From positions 701,896 to 765,895 of the forward strand of contig KZ627155.1 in NCBI GenBank assembly GCA_002917775.1: 64,000 nt of DNA, in the 5' to 3' direction. The notes under the pieces are model-generated. The model was given only the letters and a program-made list of their open reading frames with translations. It did not search any database and had not been told where the DNA came from. Both the position numbers and the translations under genes were made by a program. Of the stretch, positions 11,245 to 21,037 are shown in pieces. The DNA comes from Glaciozyma antarctica PI12 (taxonomy: Eukaryota > Basidiomycota > Microbotryomycetes > Kriegeriales > Camptobasidiaceae). Each line of letters begins with the position of its first letter. Position 1 is the stretch's first letter.

Positions 11245-12123
11245 AGGAGAACTCACGTCAAATCGGCACAATGTGGCAGCTGCAGAGAGGCGATTAGTTA
11301 CGTGTAAGGAGTGAGAGTGAACCGACGCACCCAAGAGACCGCGACCTCCCCAGCCAGACTTGGGCGTCAGGCGCAGATGCATTAGTTGCTCTTCCGAGCC
11401 CTCGGTCGCAGATGGGCGCAAAATGACGAGCGGAAGCACAGTCTGCAAGATGGTAGAAGTGAGCACAACTCAGCGTGCCAAAAGACGACGAACGTACCCC
11501 TTCCGAGCTGTTGACGAGCGCAGCGACGCCCTTGAGCGAGTCGTGATTCGTCGCGTCGACGGATCCAAGCGAGACGATCTTGTCCTGCCTCCGCAATCCC
11601 TATTCACCGACCACCTATCAGCTACGCCCCTCCAACCACCCCAACGCACTCACCGCCGTATCCGCCGGTCCACCAGGGAACACCCCATTAACTCTCGCAA
11701 ACGCCGCCTTCCCCTCCTCGCGCACAGCCTCCACCATTGTTTCCCGCTCCTCCACCTCCACCCTCGGAAGTCCCTTCTCCAACAACGCCGCCATCTCCCC
11801 CACCACCCCCTTGAGATCATTCTTAAGGCGGTTGATCTGCATACGAGCTGTCCTCACGCCTGCAACGTCGATATCGGAGCGCGGGAATCCCTCGGGGTCC
11901 ACGAGAGGCGTAGCCATAGTGACGTTATTCTGTAGCCTGTCGTTCAGCTCAGGTGCGGGAGAGGAGGTGGAGGACGGACGGTTTGGAGAACAGAAAAGTA
12001 GACGTCGAGACGCTCGGTGATCGAGTCCTTGAGAGTCGTCAGGCGGAGAGCTTCGGATTGAACTGTCGGGGCTGGGGAGGAGGCGAAGGTGGGAGGAGCA
12101 GAGGACGGGTCGTGGAGGGACAT
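11245..12123 (-). CDS. NAS2: 26S proteasome assembly chaperone Nas2/PSMD9 (PDZ)
   Basis: Nas2/PSMD9 escorts the Rpt4-Rpt5 ATPase pair during assembly of the proteasome base. The start is the ATG at 12123 (MSLHDPSSAPP). A GTCCGT-CAG intron joins the helical N-terminus (LKDSITERLDVYFSVLQT) to the hallmark LVDPEGFPRSDIDVAGVR. The PDZ-like domain follows: FARVNGVFPGGPADTAG, DKIVSLGSVDATNHDSL, LPLVILRP and the family end SGWGGRGLLG. Length and order match the family. The family usually ends in CHI-x-PI or similar, and TGCCACATTGTGCCGATTTGA (CHIVPI stop) is present just after the last acceptor, but it is one base out of frame with the canonical splice, so the exact end is uncertain. RPT2, another base component, is encoded elsewhere in this window. 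Confidence 0.9.
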
Positions 12124-12767
12124 GGTTGGGAGAGGGACGCGTAAGCAACACTAGTTGAAGATGGAGGGGAGGAGCTGGGAGGGTCCTTGGCAGAGCCTTC
12201 GTGTTGTGCTGTTGCTGTTGAAAGCAGAGCTTGAGGATCGCGCGAGTCGGTGAGGAAGGGGGGGGACGAGAGGCGTCGCTCGCGAGAATCGCCTCCGGGT
12301 CGACGAGGGGACGTCGACTGTCCTTTCCGCTGTGCAAGCTCTTGGGTTTAGAGCAGAACTCTACGAATACGGATACTCTTCAGAACTAGGAGAGCTCACG
12401 TCCCTGAGCAGGCTCTCTCGCTTGAGCACCGGACCCCGGCTCCACTGCGCCAGCGCTCTACTCGGCCACTCAGCTTTCTCGCTCGTCTCCTCGTCACTCC
12501 CCCTTCCCACAGCTCCATCACCAGGCATCGAAGCGACTACCTCTCCTTCAGAATCCTACTTCGGTCCCACATTCCTCGCAAGGTACCGACGGCCCCTGCC
12601 GCCTTCGGTGGAGTCGCGTTCCTCCTCCAGCAGCACCAACTCCAACGCAAGAACAAGAACGCAGTGCAAAATTGACAACACAACAAGCTACGACCTCCCA
12701 GCCCCTCCTCACTGCGAGATCCGCCAAGTCAGCTCGCTTCCATGCCGATGAGACGTCCCGCGCACCC
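12124..12767. other. Intergenic, no gene seen
   Basis: About 640 bases separate the NAS2 start from the stop of the next minus-strand gene. It includes a CA/AC-rich patch (about 12660-12690). No coding region with a family signature, tRNA or repeat was recognised. Confidence 0.4.
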
Positions 12768-13844
12768 TCACTCCCCCTTCGCAAGAATCACCAGCTGGAG
12801 AATCTGATCCTCCATCTTGTCCTCCACCCCGGGGACCTCCTCGAGGATCCTCGCGAGCTTCTTCCTCGCCTCGTGTCCCTTGGCGTCCAAGTCGGCGTAA
12901 ATTGCCCAAAGGTCGGCGTTCCGGCCCCTCATCTCTGCCGCCCGCTCGTTCAGCTCTTTCTGCTCGACACACCGGGTCAGAAAACGGTCTCGAAGAAAGG
13001 ACGGGAAGGCACGAACGAGATCCTCCTCAATCTGAACCATCTTCCTCAGCAACACCGTTGCGACCGTCCTCACGATCCTCACGACCGCTTTCCTGAACCC
13101 CGTCGTCGAAGATCCCGCATCCAAGAACTGGGATTCGAACAGTAGGAAGACAGCGACGTAGCTGTCGGCGATCACGCTCGAATTTCCCTCGAGGCTATTG
13201 ATAGTCGCGACGACGTCCTCCCACTCCTTCGAATCATCTTTCGTTCCATCAAACTCGATGCCCTCGAACAGTCCCTCAAAAAGCTCCCCTCCACCGGCGT
13301 AGAGCTCCTCCGCGCTTTGCGAAAGCGGCGACAGGTCGGTTCCCTGCTTGCGAAGATCGGCCATGTACTGCGCCCACCGCCCGACGAACGCCTGAATATC
13401 GCTCGAGAGCTGCGTCGCTTCCGACGTACGCGACTGCGTGCTCTGCGTGAGTGCTGCCGCGAGGGAGAGGACGGCGTTGACGTTGCCGAGAGAGTCGGTC
13501 ATGGATTGTCGGTTGGCGGCTTGGGCTGCGACGAGGGAGGTGTGGGAGGCGAGGGTTTCGGTGAGAGAGAGTTTGAGGAACTCGTAACGAGAGAGGAGGG
13601 AGGAGAGCCGCGTGACGGCGTGGCCTTGGAGCTTGCGATGGAAGCTCTGGGTCGGGAGAGAGGTGGGGAGGAGGGGGGGAACGGAGAGGGCTGCGGTGGT
13701 TGAGCCGGAGGTGATGCTGGGAGTGTCAAGACGCCGCCGTTTGGTCTCGCTTCGCAGTACGCGGGGTTCAGCCTGCAGGAAGGAACAGTGAGCTCAGTGT
13801 CTCCGACGTGGGGAAGGCCTGGGACGAACGGTAGGGGTGCTCAT
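12768..13844 (-). CDS. Unknown helical protein with nuclear-localisation-like motif
   Basis: I do not recognise the family. Exon 1 is only 15 nt (13844-13830, MSTPT). A 57-nt GTTCGT-CAG intron (13829-13773) joins in frame to AEPRVLRSETKRRRLD, a basic NLS-like motif. The rest of the ~335 residues is predicted mostly helical: SFHRKLQGHAVTRLSSLLSR, then a long Ala/Ser/Thr helix, a central acidic loop (GIEFDGTKDDSKEWED) and a C-terminal helix ending ILQLVILAKGE. There is no membrane segment or known catalytic motif. The gene is divergent from GPI3 with only 226 bases between starts, so the two may share a promoter. The long open frame after a properly spliced start supports a real gene. Confidence 0.7.
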
Positions 13845-14070
13845 CTCAACGAGGGCGGGAGCGGAGGGTCTCCCGGGCGGGCCACTGGGGGTACCTGCGC
13901 TGCTTGTAAAGACTGGAGAGGGGAGAGAGGGTTGTTGGGAGGTGAGAGCAGGAGGGAAAAACACGGAGCTCGACTGCTCCCGCCTGTTGACCTCCTCCCA
14001 GCTACCCACAACTTCGTCCAACTCGCAGGCGATTCCAAGGCGTGCTCAAGGTGGCCAGGCGTGCAGCAAG
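13845..14070. promoter_or_regulatory. Compact bidirectional promoter (GPI3 / unknown gene)
   Basis: Only 226 bases separate two divergent start codons. No clear TATA element is visible, and the sequence is GC-rich with GGAG/CTCC tracts. Confidence 0.5.
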
Positions 14071-15965
14071 ATGGCACAGGGAACGGCGCAAGGAGCGGAA
14101 CACGACGCACGTCGTCCGCTCAACATCGCGTGCGTTCGTCTTCGCACCTCCGGAGGCCAGCGAGCTGACGCGCCCCCCTTCCGCAGGATGATCTGCGACT
14201 ACTTCTTCCCCAAAGTAGGAGGAGTCGAGTCCCACATCTACAGCCTTGCCGAAGCTCTCGCCAAGCTCGACCACAAGGTGAGCGAGACGCCTCTCTCCCA
14301 CCGCGTAGCTCCTTGCTCACCTACGACCCACCTGCAGGTCATCATTATCACCCACTCTTACCCTCCTAGAAGCGGTATCCGCTACCTCCCCTACGGCATC
14401 AAGGTCTACTACATCCCCGTCCACCCTCTCCCCCCGACGCACGTCCACGCAACTCTCCCCGGCTTCTTCACGGCTCTCCCTTACGTACGGAACATCTTGC
14501 TACGAGAGCAGATTGATGTGCTGCACGCACATGCCTCTCTCAGTGCGGAAGGAATGGAGGGGATCTTTCATGCGAGGACGCTGGGCGTCAAGGTCGTGTT
14601 TACGGACCACTCGCTTTTCGGGCTTGGGAATATGGCGGAGATCTGGGGGAACAAGATGCTGAAGGGCTGCTTGAGCGATGTGGAAGCTGTGATCTGCGTG
14701 TCACATACCGGGTGAGCTGGGAGCTAGGATTCGAACGGGAGGGAGCTGATGATCGCGGTGCCGCTCGCAGGAAGGAGAACACGGTGCTTCGAGGTGCCTT
14801 GAACCCCTCTATCGTCCATGTTATCCCAAACGCAGTTGTGGCGGCTCATTTTCGACCTTCGGAGCCTACTCTGCCAGTCCCCGAAATCAGTGCGTGGCTC
14901 GCTTCCGCTCTTCGACATTCCTAACCCTCCTGCACTCAGTTACTATCGTCTGCATCACGCGCCTCGTCTACCGCAAAGGAATTGACCTTCTCATCGCTGC
15001 TCTCCCGAAAGTCTGCGCTCTGCACCCCGACGTTCGCATCCTCATAGGTGTGTTCCCTCGTCCCCGACTTCGCTATCAAGCTAATTCCTCGTCCGCAGGC
15101 GGTGATGGTCCCAAGATTGTTGAGCTCGATCAGATGCGCGACAAGTATCAAAGCCTACTGCGCGACCGCGTCGAGCTCCTCGGTGCAGTGCGCCACGAGA
15201 ACGTTCGTGAAGTGAGTCTCCTCTCCACAACCTGCGAGCACCCGCTTACGCGCTATTCCAGCTCCTGTTCCGCGCGCAGATCTTTCTCAATCCCTCCCTC
15301 ACGGAAGCGTTTGGCATTGGCATCCTCGAAGCGGCGTGCGCGGGTCTGTTTGTCGTTTCGACGCGCGTTGGCGGGGTGCCGGAAGTCCTTCCGCCTGGGC
15401 TGGTGGAGTTTGCGGAGCCCGAGGTCGAAGGTGAGTTCATTTCCGCCTGGACTGGCACTCTCAGAGCTGAGGCCTGCTTCTCCTCCGCAGACCTCGTCCG
15501 AGCCATCTCGAGGGCCATCAAGCACGTTCGCAGCGGCGCGCACGATCCGATCAAGGCGCACGAGCAGCTCAAGGAGATGTACAGCTGGGAAGACGTTGCT
15601 GAACGTACCGAGAAGGTCTACTACGGCGCCATGGCCGTTCCACAAGTTCCCGTGATTGAGCGACTGCGAAGGTACGCGGCTCGCCCACCGTGCTTCGTTC
15701 TCCGCCTGACATTCTCGATGCAGGTACTACGGAACGGGATTCATCTTTGGCAAGATGCTCTGCTTGATCATCTGCGTCGACTACATCCTTCTCGCCTTCC
15801 TAGACTTCTTCTACCCACGCCACACGATCGACCCAGCGCCCAAATTCTCGCTCGCAAAGTGGAAGGCGGTGAGTGTTGGTGATATCGCCTTGGTTACTTG
15901 CACACTGACGCTCTGGGGTATAGATTTGCGAGAAAGAGGAGGCGAGCAAGCACGTCGGAGAGTAG
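14071..15965 (+). CDS. GPI3: GPI-GlcNAc transferase catalytic subunit (PIG-A/Gpi3)
   Basis: Gpi3/PIG-A transfers GlcNAc from UDP-GlcNAc to phosphatidylinositol on the cytosolic face of the ER, the first step of GPI-anchor synthesis. Ten exons join in frame to about 466 aa: 14071-14129, 14187-14277, 14338-14711, 14771-14889, 14940-15047, 15099-15211, 15262-15430, 15491-15671, 15724-15868 and 15924-15965. Family motifs are continuous: ICDYFFPKVGGVESHIY near the N-terminus, the HAHASLSAEGMEGIFHAR block, VFTDHSLFG, the GT4 donor site SLTEAFGIGILEAACAG and VSTRVGGVPEVLP. A C-terminal membrane anchor (LCLIICVDYILLAFLDFFYP) and a short Lys/Glu tail follow. The length matches the family. Every junction is GT-AG and phase-consistent, so this is among the best-supported models in the window. 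Confidence 0.96.
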
Positions 15966-16307
15966 CCATCAACCATCTCTCCGCTATCGAAGTCTCAGTG
16001 GCCATCTCCGTACGTCTAATCTCCATATGATTGCCCACAATCACAGCTAACATCTAAATAGGTACAGCACACTACGCTCTACGCTGAGCTGCAGCTCTAA
16101 GGCTCAGAGGTGGTCCTCGCGTCGCCGTCGCCGCGCCAGCCTTCTACTCCGCACCATCTCCAACTTCGGTTGCAAGCGGCTCCAGGCGATTGCGTAGCGC
16201 CAATAGCGACGCCGCACCGGCCTACAACTGGTGGAATAAAGTCAGCTTTGCGACGAGGCGGGACTTCCGTACTGCTCACCAAGGGTCCGTCTCGATCGAC
16301 TCCCCGC
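15966..16307. other. Convergent intergenic region
   Basis: These 342 bases lie between the stops of GPI3 (plus) and the SYLF gene (minus). They should hold both 3' UTRs and polyadenylation sites. No gene is seen. Confidence 0.45.
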
Positions 16308-18071
16308 TCATGCCAATCTCTTGCGCACCTCCACAGCCTCAGCCTCCACCCTAGCACTCTCCTCCGATTTCGCATCCTCTAAAAGCTCTGCGTCCTCCCT
16401 CGCATTCTGCTCCGCTTCCTCCCTCTCCCGCCGCGCGCTCGCGTCCTCCCTCTCCTCCTCCCGCGCATTCTCCTCCTCCCGCGCATTCTCCTCCGCCTGC
16501 TCCTGCTCCATCCTCGCCGCCTTGTCCTCCGCCCGCTTCTCAAAGAACCGTCGATCCGCCTCCTCCTCCGCCTCAAGCTTCACGCGTCTTGCCTCCTCCC
16601 GCTCATCCGCAATCCTCACAACCTCCTCCGCTTCCAACGCAGCCTCCTCCTCCCGGTTCATTTGCCCCGGCGTAGGAGGAAGTCGTAGCACTTCGCCCTC
16701 TGATAGTGCGAGCATCTCGCTGTTGATCTCGGGGAGGATCTCCTCCCACTCGTTCTCGGCGCCCTTCATCCTCTGCGCGCGACCCGTCTCGGCGTCAAAA
16801 AGAGCTTTCACCAGAGGAGCGGCACAGTCGGGGACCTTGACGTTGCCAGTCAGCTGTCAAAGAGGGCGTCAGTCGAGGAGAACGCGAGGGGAAGGAAGGA
16901 ACGACTCACGATATCGGCCGGGGTGATGCCAGGCCAGTTGTACATCGCCCCGTTCTCGTCCGCGCGAGAGACGAAGATCTGGACGACCATCTCGGCGCCG
17001 GCGTACAGTCCTCGAGAGCGAATGTACGACAGCACTGGCGACTTCTCCAGTCCGAGCTCGACTGCGGCGCCGGCTCCGAAGGGACCACTGCGACGAACGA
17101 AGCGTGAGGGGCAGTTCCAAAGCGGAGAGACGGTGTAACGCACGCTGCCATTCCGAACTCTGAACCGAGTGTGGTCTTGTGGCCGTAGAAAGATCGAAGA
17201 GCGGCTTCCGTGCGAATGACTGTGAGGAGATCGTCAGCTGGAGGTCCTCGCTCCGATGGAAGACCGCGTACTGAGAACAGCGTCGTAGACGTCGCAACCG
17301 AGCATGAATCCTGCGCTCAAGTTGTTCTGCACGACCGCGTCGTCAGCTCCGTCGACAAGCGCCGCGCATAGCGACGAATGGACTCACGGGAGAGATTGAC
17401 GCAGGTGCAGACCAGGAACCGTCCTCCAACCGCGCCACAACGACACCTGCTCCTCCCACACCTCGGAACGGTGCGATCCCTGACCTCGCACAGTCAGCAA
17501 GCTTGCCACCTCCGGAATCCGCACGAACGCACCTGTCCGCATCGAGGTGAAGATGGCGAGACCCTTCGCGTCCCTGATGATCCTCGACGGGATCTTCTTA
17601 AGCACCTTCCTCTGCTTCTTAGCCCCCTTGACCGCCTTCTCCTCGTCCGTCCGCTCGATTCCATCCACTGCGCGAAACGTGCCATCAGCTCCCCTCCCTC
17701 CCAGCTCACAGCACTCTACTCACCCGTGAAAGCCCTCAGGATACGCGCAGCCTTCTCCATCTCCGCCGGACCATCCCCCGTCGTAGGCCAGAACCGTTCA
17801 CTCCCCATCTGCGAGGCCGAGGGTCAGCTTGCTAATCCACCCCTCGACGCCGAGCATCGCTCACCCCCTCGGCGTAGCCATTCACTTTGGCGCCAATCTT
17901 GTCGCTCCAGGAGGTGCCTTTGACAACGGCGGTAGCTCCCCAGGCGACTCCCTTCCGCTTGCTCCAGCCCTTCCATCCTTCCTTCTCTGGCGCTGATGAG
18001 TAGGGAAGAGGCGGCGGTGCGGCGGCGACGGTACGGCGAGGGGGTGGAGGGAGAGGCGAGTTGGATGACAT
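16308..18071 (-). CDS. SYLF (Ysc84/Lsb3-type) lipid-binding domain protein with acidic coiled-coil tail
   Basis: SYLF domains bind phosphoinositides and actin at endocytic sites. The start is the ATG at 18071 (MSSNSPLPPPPRRT), giving a Pro-rich N-terminus. Several ~55-nt introns join exons that carry the SYLF core: KKIPSRIIRDAKGLAIFTSM, the Gly-rich GIAPFRGVGGAGVVVAR, GFMLGCDVYDAVL, FYGHKTTLGSEFGMAAG, GPFGAGAAVELG and SRGLYAGAEMVVQ. Unlike Ysc84/Lsb3, no SH3 domain follows. The last ~170 residues (stop at 16308) are instead almost entirely Glu, Arg and Ala (for example NREEEAALEAEEVVRIADER), predicted as one long charged coiled coil. SYLF proteins without SH3 are common in fungi; the coiled coil may replace partner binding. 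Confidence 0.9.
16452..16487 (-). repeat. Two perfect 18-bp tandem copies inside the SYLF gene tail
   Basis: The unit CTCCTCCTCCCGCGCATT occurs twice in direct succession. On the coding strand it encodes a six-residue unit of the type NAREEE, giving the duplicated acidic motif in the coiled-coil tail. Confidence 0.85.
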
Positions 18072-18948
18072 GATATAGTGCGTTTGGGGTTGGTGCAAGG
18101 GAGGTGGAGGGAGAGAGAGCCTCAGAGTGCGCGCCCAAGTTTTCTCGGCAGCACCGGCACGGACTAGGGACTCGCTCGTCATTTTGCGGAAATTCTCGCC
18201 CGCACAAGGTAGGAAGGGGTTGCCGCCTTTAATTAACTTGGCCCAGCTGATATTCGGAGCTGTCTCCACGCTACGGAGTGCTTCCAAGGGCTCAGGTTAG
18301 GTTCAACAAGTGTAGATCTGGTGATTCCCCGCGTTTAGAGGCGATCAGAGACCTTTGAGGCGAGGTGAGAGCTCCCCAGTCAACGCCCGCCGTTGAACTT
18401 GTCAATTCCGAGTTCGCGCACGACGCCGCGGTTTCCGTGCCTCTCTCATCTCCCTCTCACGGTTCTGTCTGCACAAACGTCACCCAAAGTACTAATACTA
18501 CCCCCTCAGCCCCTACCAAGCCTACCAAGGGCGGTTAGTGTTGTTGGGAGGTGATGGGAGATGATATCTGAGCCAGAATATTGAATATAGGCTAGCATCG
18601 GGGGCAAGCCCCCTTCCTTCCTTGTGCGAGCAAAAAATCCCATTTTGCGTTGTTGAGTGCGCGGATCTGAAGCGCTGGAGACTGCTGAATCGTTATCGTA
18701 TTGCGGATAAAAGGGGTGGTTAAACGAGGGAGGAGATAATGCTGGAGTGCGAGGAGAGAGGGTCTGCAAGAGAGGTACTTCTTTTCGGCGTCGAGTGGGG
18801 TTGTTCGCTTGCGAGGTTGGTTGAAGGAGGTATGTGAGGGTATGGGGAGAGGGGGGAGGTGATATAAATACGGAGAGGGGAATGAGAAACTATTAGCCCG
18901 TGGAGAGAAAATGTACAACGCCCGAATCGCCAACGACCCTCCTCGGTC
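18072..18948. other. Long intergenic region, possible small unannotated gene
   Basis: About 880 bases lie between the SYLF start and the stop of the DUF7729-like gene, so this is the SYLF promoter plus a 3' region. It contains an AT-rich patch at about 18228-18240, and a perfect TACTAAT branch motif at 18490-18496 with an AG 12-13 bases later. A TATA-like GATATAAATA lies near 18860. No family-level coding signal was found. Confidence 0.4.
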
Positions 18949-20458
18949 TCAACACACGCCGGCGCTGATCCCGAGAGCGATGAAAACGAGCGACCAAATC
19001 CAGCCGCCGACGGTCGCAAATGATGCTGCACCTATCAGCGTCGACGCGATGAATGGCGCGAAAGACGGTCCGCACGCTTGAGCGGCGACGGATCGTCCTG
19101 TCGAGTACGTCTTCGAAATCGGCAGAGTTGTATTTGTTGCGTAGCGCCTGCGAGAGAGGGTCAGTCCTAAGAATCTTGTTTGAGAGAAGCGAGACGAACG
19201 AGAAGGTCTCGAGGAGACCCTGGGTGCAGCTCGAGCACGATGTAACGACACCCGATGGGAGGTTGGTGCCTTCGGCCTGCAAGCAAGTCGAGATTCAGTC
19301 GGAATCACCGGTGAGCTGAAAAAGAGAGCTAACGCACCAGATAGTAGAAGTAGAGTTCAGAAGCCTCGGGTTCGGCAGCCGCTTGAGCAAAACAGTACTA
19401 GCGACGGCGATGCGAGATTAGCTAGCTTCGCACTGCCTTCCCAAATCAAGCAGGAAACGCACCTGGCCGGTTCTACTGTCCTTTTGGCACCCAGTCTCCC
19501 TCATCAGCGGGTAGTTGCTGAATCCCATTTGCGCCTGCGTCGCCAGCGCGTTCCCAGCAGCGAGATCGGGCCCGCAGGTCCCTGGTTGGCGGATGAGAGT
19601 GTCGAGAGATGTCATGAGGTTCGTGCATGCGGCAACGGGGGCGGTACAGGAGGCGTCGAGGATGAAGGGGAGGAGGGAGTAGGGGGAGCGTTGGGCTTTG
19701 AAGAAGGCGGACGAGGTTGTGAGGAGGTGCGAGAATGGGGCACAAGAAATGCTGCAGAGTCCGGCCTGATCAGTACGTTTTGTCGAAGGAGGCTGGAGCG
19801 ACACGCACAAGGTAGGGGTCGCAAGGAACGTCTGTATGAAGGAGGGGCAATTCGTGTTTAAGAACGTACTTCCGAGAGAGGTGCTGCGAACCAGATCTTT
19901 ATCAGCTCCCCTGCTCCTCCTCTGTCACAATTTCCACCAAAGGAAACGCACTCACTCGAAAGCTCGAGGAATCGTATACGACGCTGGAACCGTCGTGCTC
20001 GTCGAAATCGCCGCAGACGCGAGCGTCGTTGTTGCCGTCCCTGAAGCCCCCGCCATAGATTCCCCCTCTACTGCCGTTCCGCTCGCCATAATCACCGTCA
20101 CGGAATTTCCCCCATCCGACTCCTCGCTGTTGAGCCTGGCTGCTCCTTGAACCGCTGAGACGGTCGCGGAAGCCGACGTTCCTCGATGTGAAGTCGTAGT
20201 TACTGCTCGCAATGCCCTGGACGTCGCCGTAGGTTCGTCGCCAGCTGCACGGGCTACGAGAAAGGTGAGGTTGGAGAAGGAGTGGGTGGAGAGGTTGCCA
20301 TTAGGAGAGGAGAGGGCCGTGGTCGCCGTTGTGAGGGAGGCGAAGGAGAGGGCGAGGAGGCAGCAGGGGAGGAGTTTCGTGAGCGGCTTCCTTGCTCTCG
20401 ATGGTCTTGATCTGCGTGCAGGCAAGGCGAGAGAGCTGGTGGAAGGGTTGGCGGACAT
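18949..20458 (-). CDS. Secreted Cys-rich protein, DUF7729-like, with C-terminal hydrophobic anchor
   Basis: The start is the ATG at 20458; an in-frame extension upstream has no better start. The N-terminus is basic and then hydrophobic (KPLTKLLPCCLLALSFASLTT), a signal peptide or anchor, followed by a Ser/Thr-rich stretch typical of O-glycosylated surface proteins. The core has the cysteine pattern of the fungal DUF7729 family: NTNCPSFIQTFLATPT, ISCAPFSHLL, FFKAQRSPYSLLPFILDASC, ACTNLMTSLD, a GFSNYPLMRETGC segment, YCFAQAAAE, LPSGVVTSCSSCTQGLLETF and ALRNKYNSADF. It ends in a hydrophobic helix (GWIWSLVFIALGISAG) at the stop at 18949, suiting a GPI or membrane anchor. Introns are ~55-70 nt. 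The function of this family is unknown. Confidence 0.82.
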
Positions 20459-21037
20459 CGTTCCTTGTCCCACGAAAGCGCGCGTTAAGGAGGTCGTGAG
20501 GAGGTTAGGAGGAGTGGGGTGGAAGGTGGTGAGCACAGGAGAGGTGCCGTCGTTGTGTGCTGAAGTGCTGATGAGCTGACGAGTCTGTACCTGAGGAGGA
20601 AGATAGGCAAACGAACTTGGACGGAACGAGGCAAGGTCGGTCGATCTTTCGCTCCAGCCTTTCCTCGCTGTCTCATTTCGCTTTTTGTTCAGCAGCAACC
20701 ACGCCGTCGTAAGTATAGCCTGAGAAGCGAATCGTACGCGCTACCACAATCCAGACAGATTAACGCAGGAGCAACGCGGCCGCCGTGGGAAAAAAGAAAC
20801 ATCCGTGCAGCCGTTCTTTCCTTGTCGGGGGTCGAGTGCGCTATACTCAAGCCTGAGGGACCTCGAGAGCTGTTGATACTCTGCAAAGGATTGAACAGAT
20901 CCTACCCGGCACCGCGCAAGATCGGTCGCGACGAAAGTTGTCGATATGCCCCCCGCACGAGGGACTGCAGATCCTTTGCGGAGCCCTCGCTCCCCAAGTG
21001 CAAACGTACCTCCCTTCGTACCACTGTCTCCAGGGTA
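20459..21037. other. Intergenic, no gene seen
   Basis: About 580 bases lie between the DUF7729-like start and the stop of the next minus-strand gene. It should contain the DUF7729-like promoter. No domain-bearing frame, tRNA or repeat was recognised. Confidence 0.4.

Noticed and set aside
16321-16926. Ser/Ala-rich plus-strand frame resembling a mucin
   Set aside because: It is the exact antisense of the Glu/Arg/Ala coiled-coil tail of the SYLF protein.
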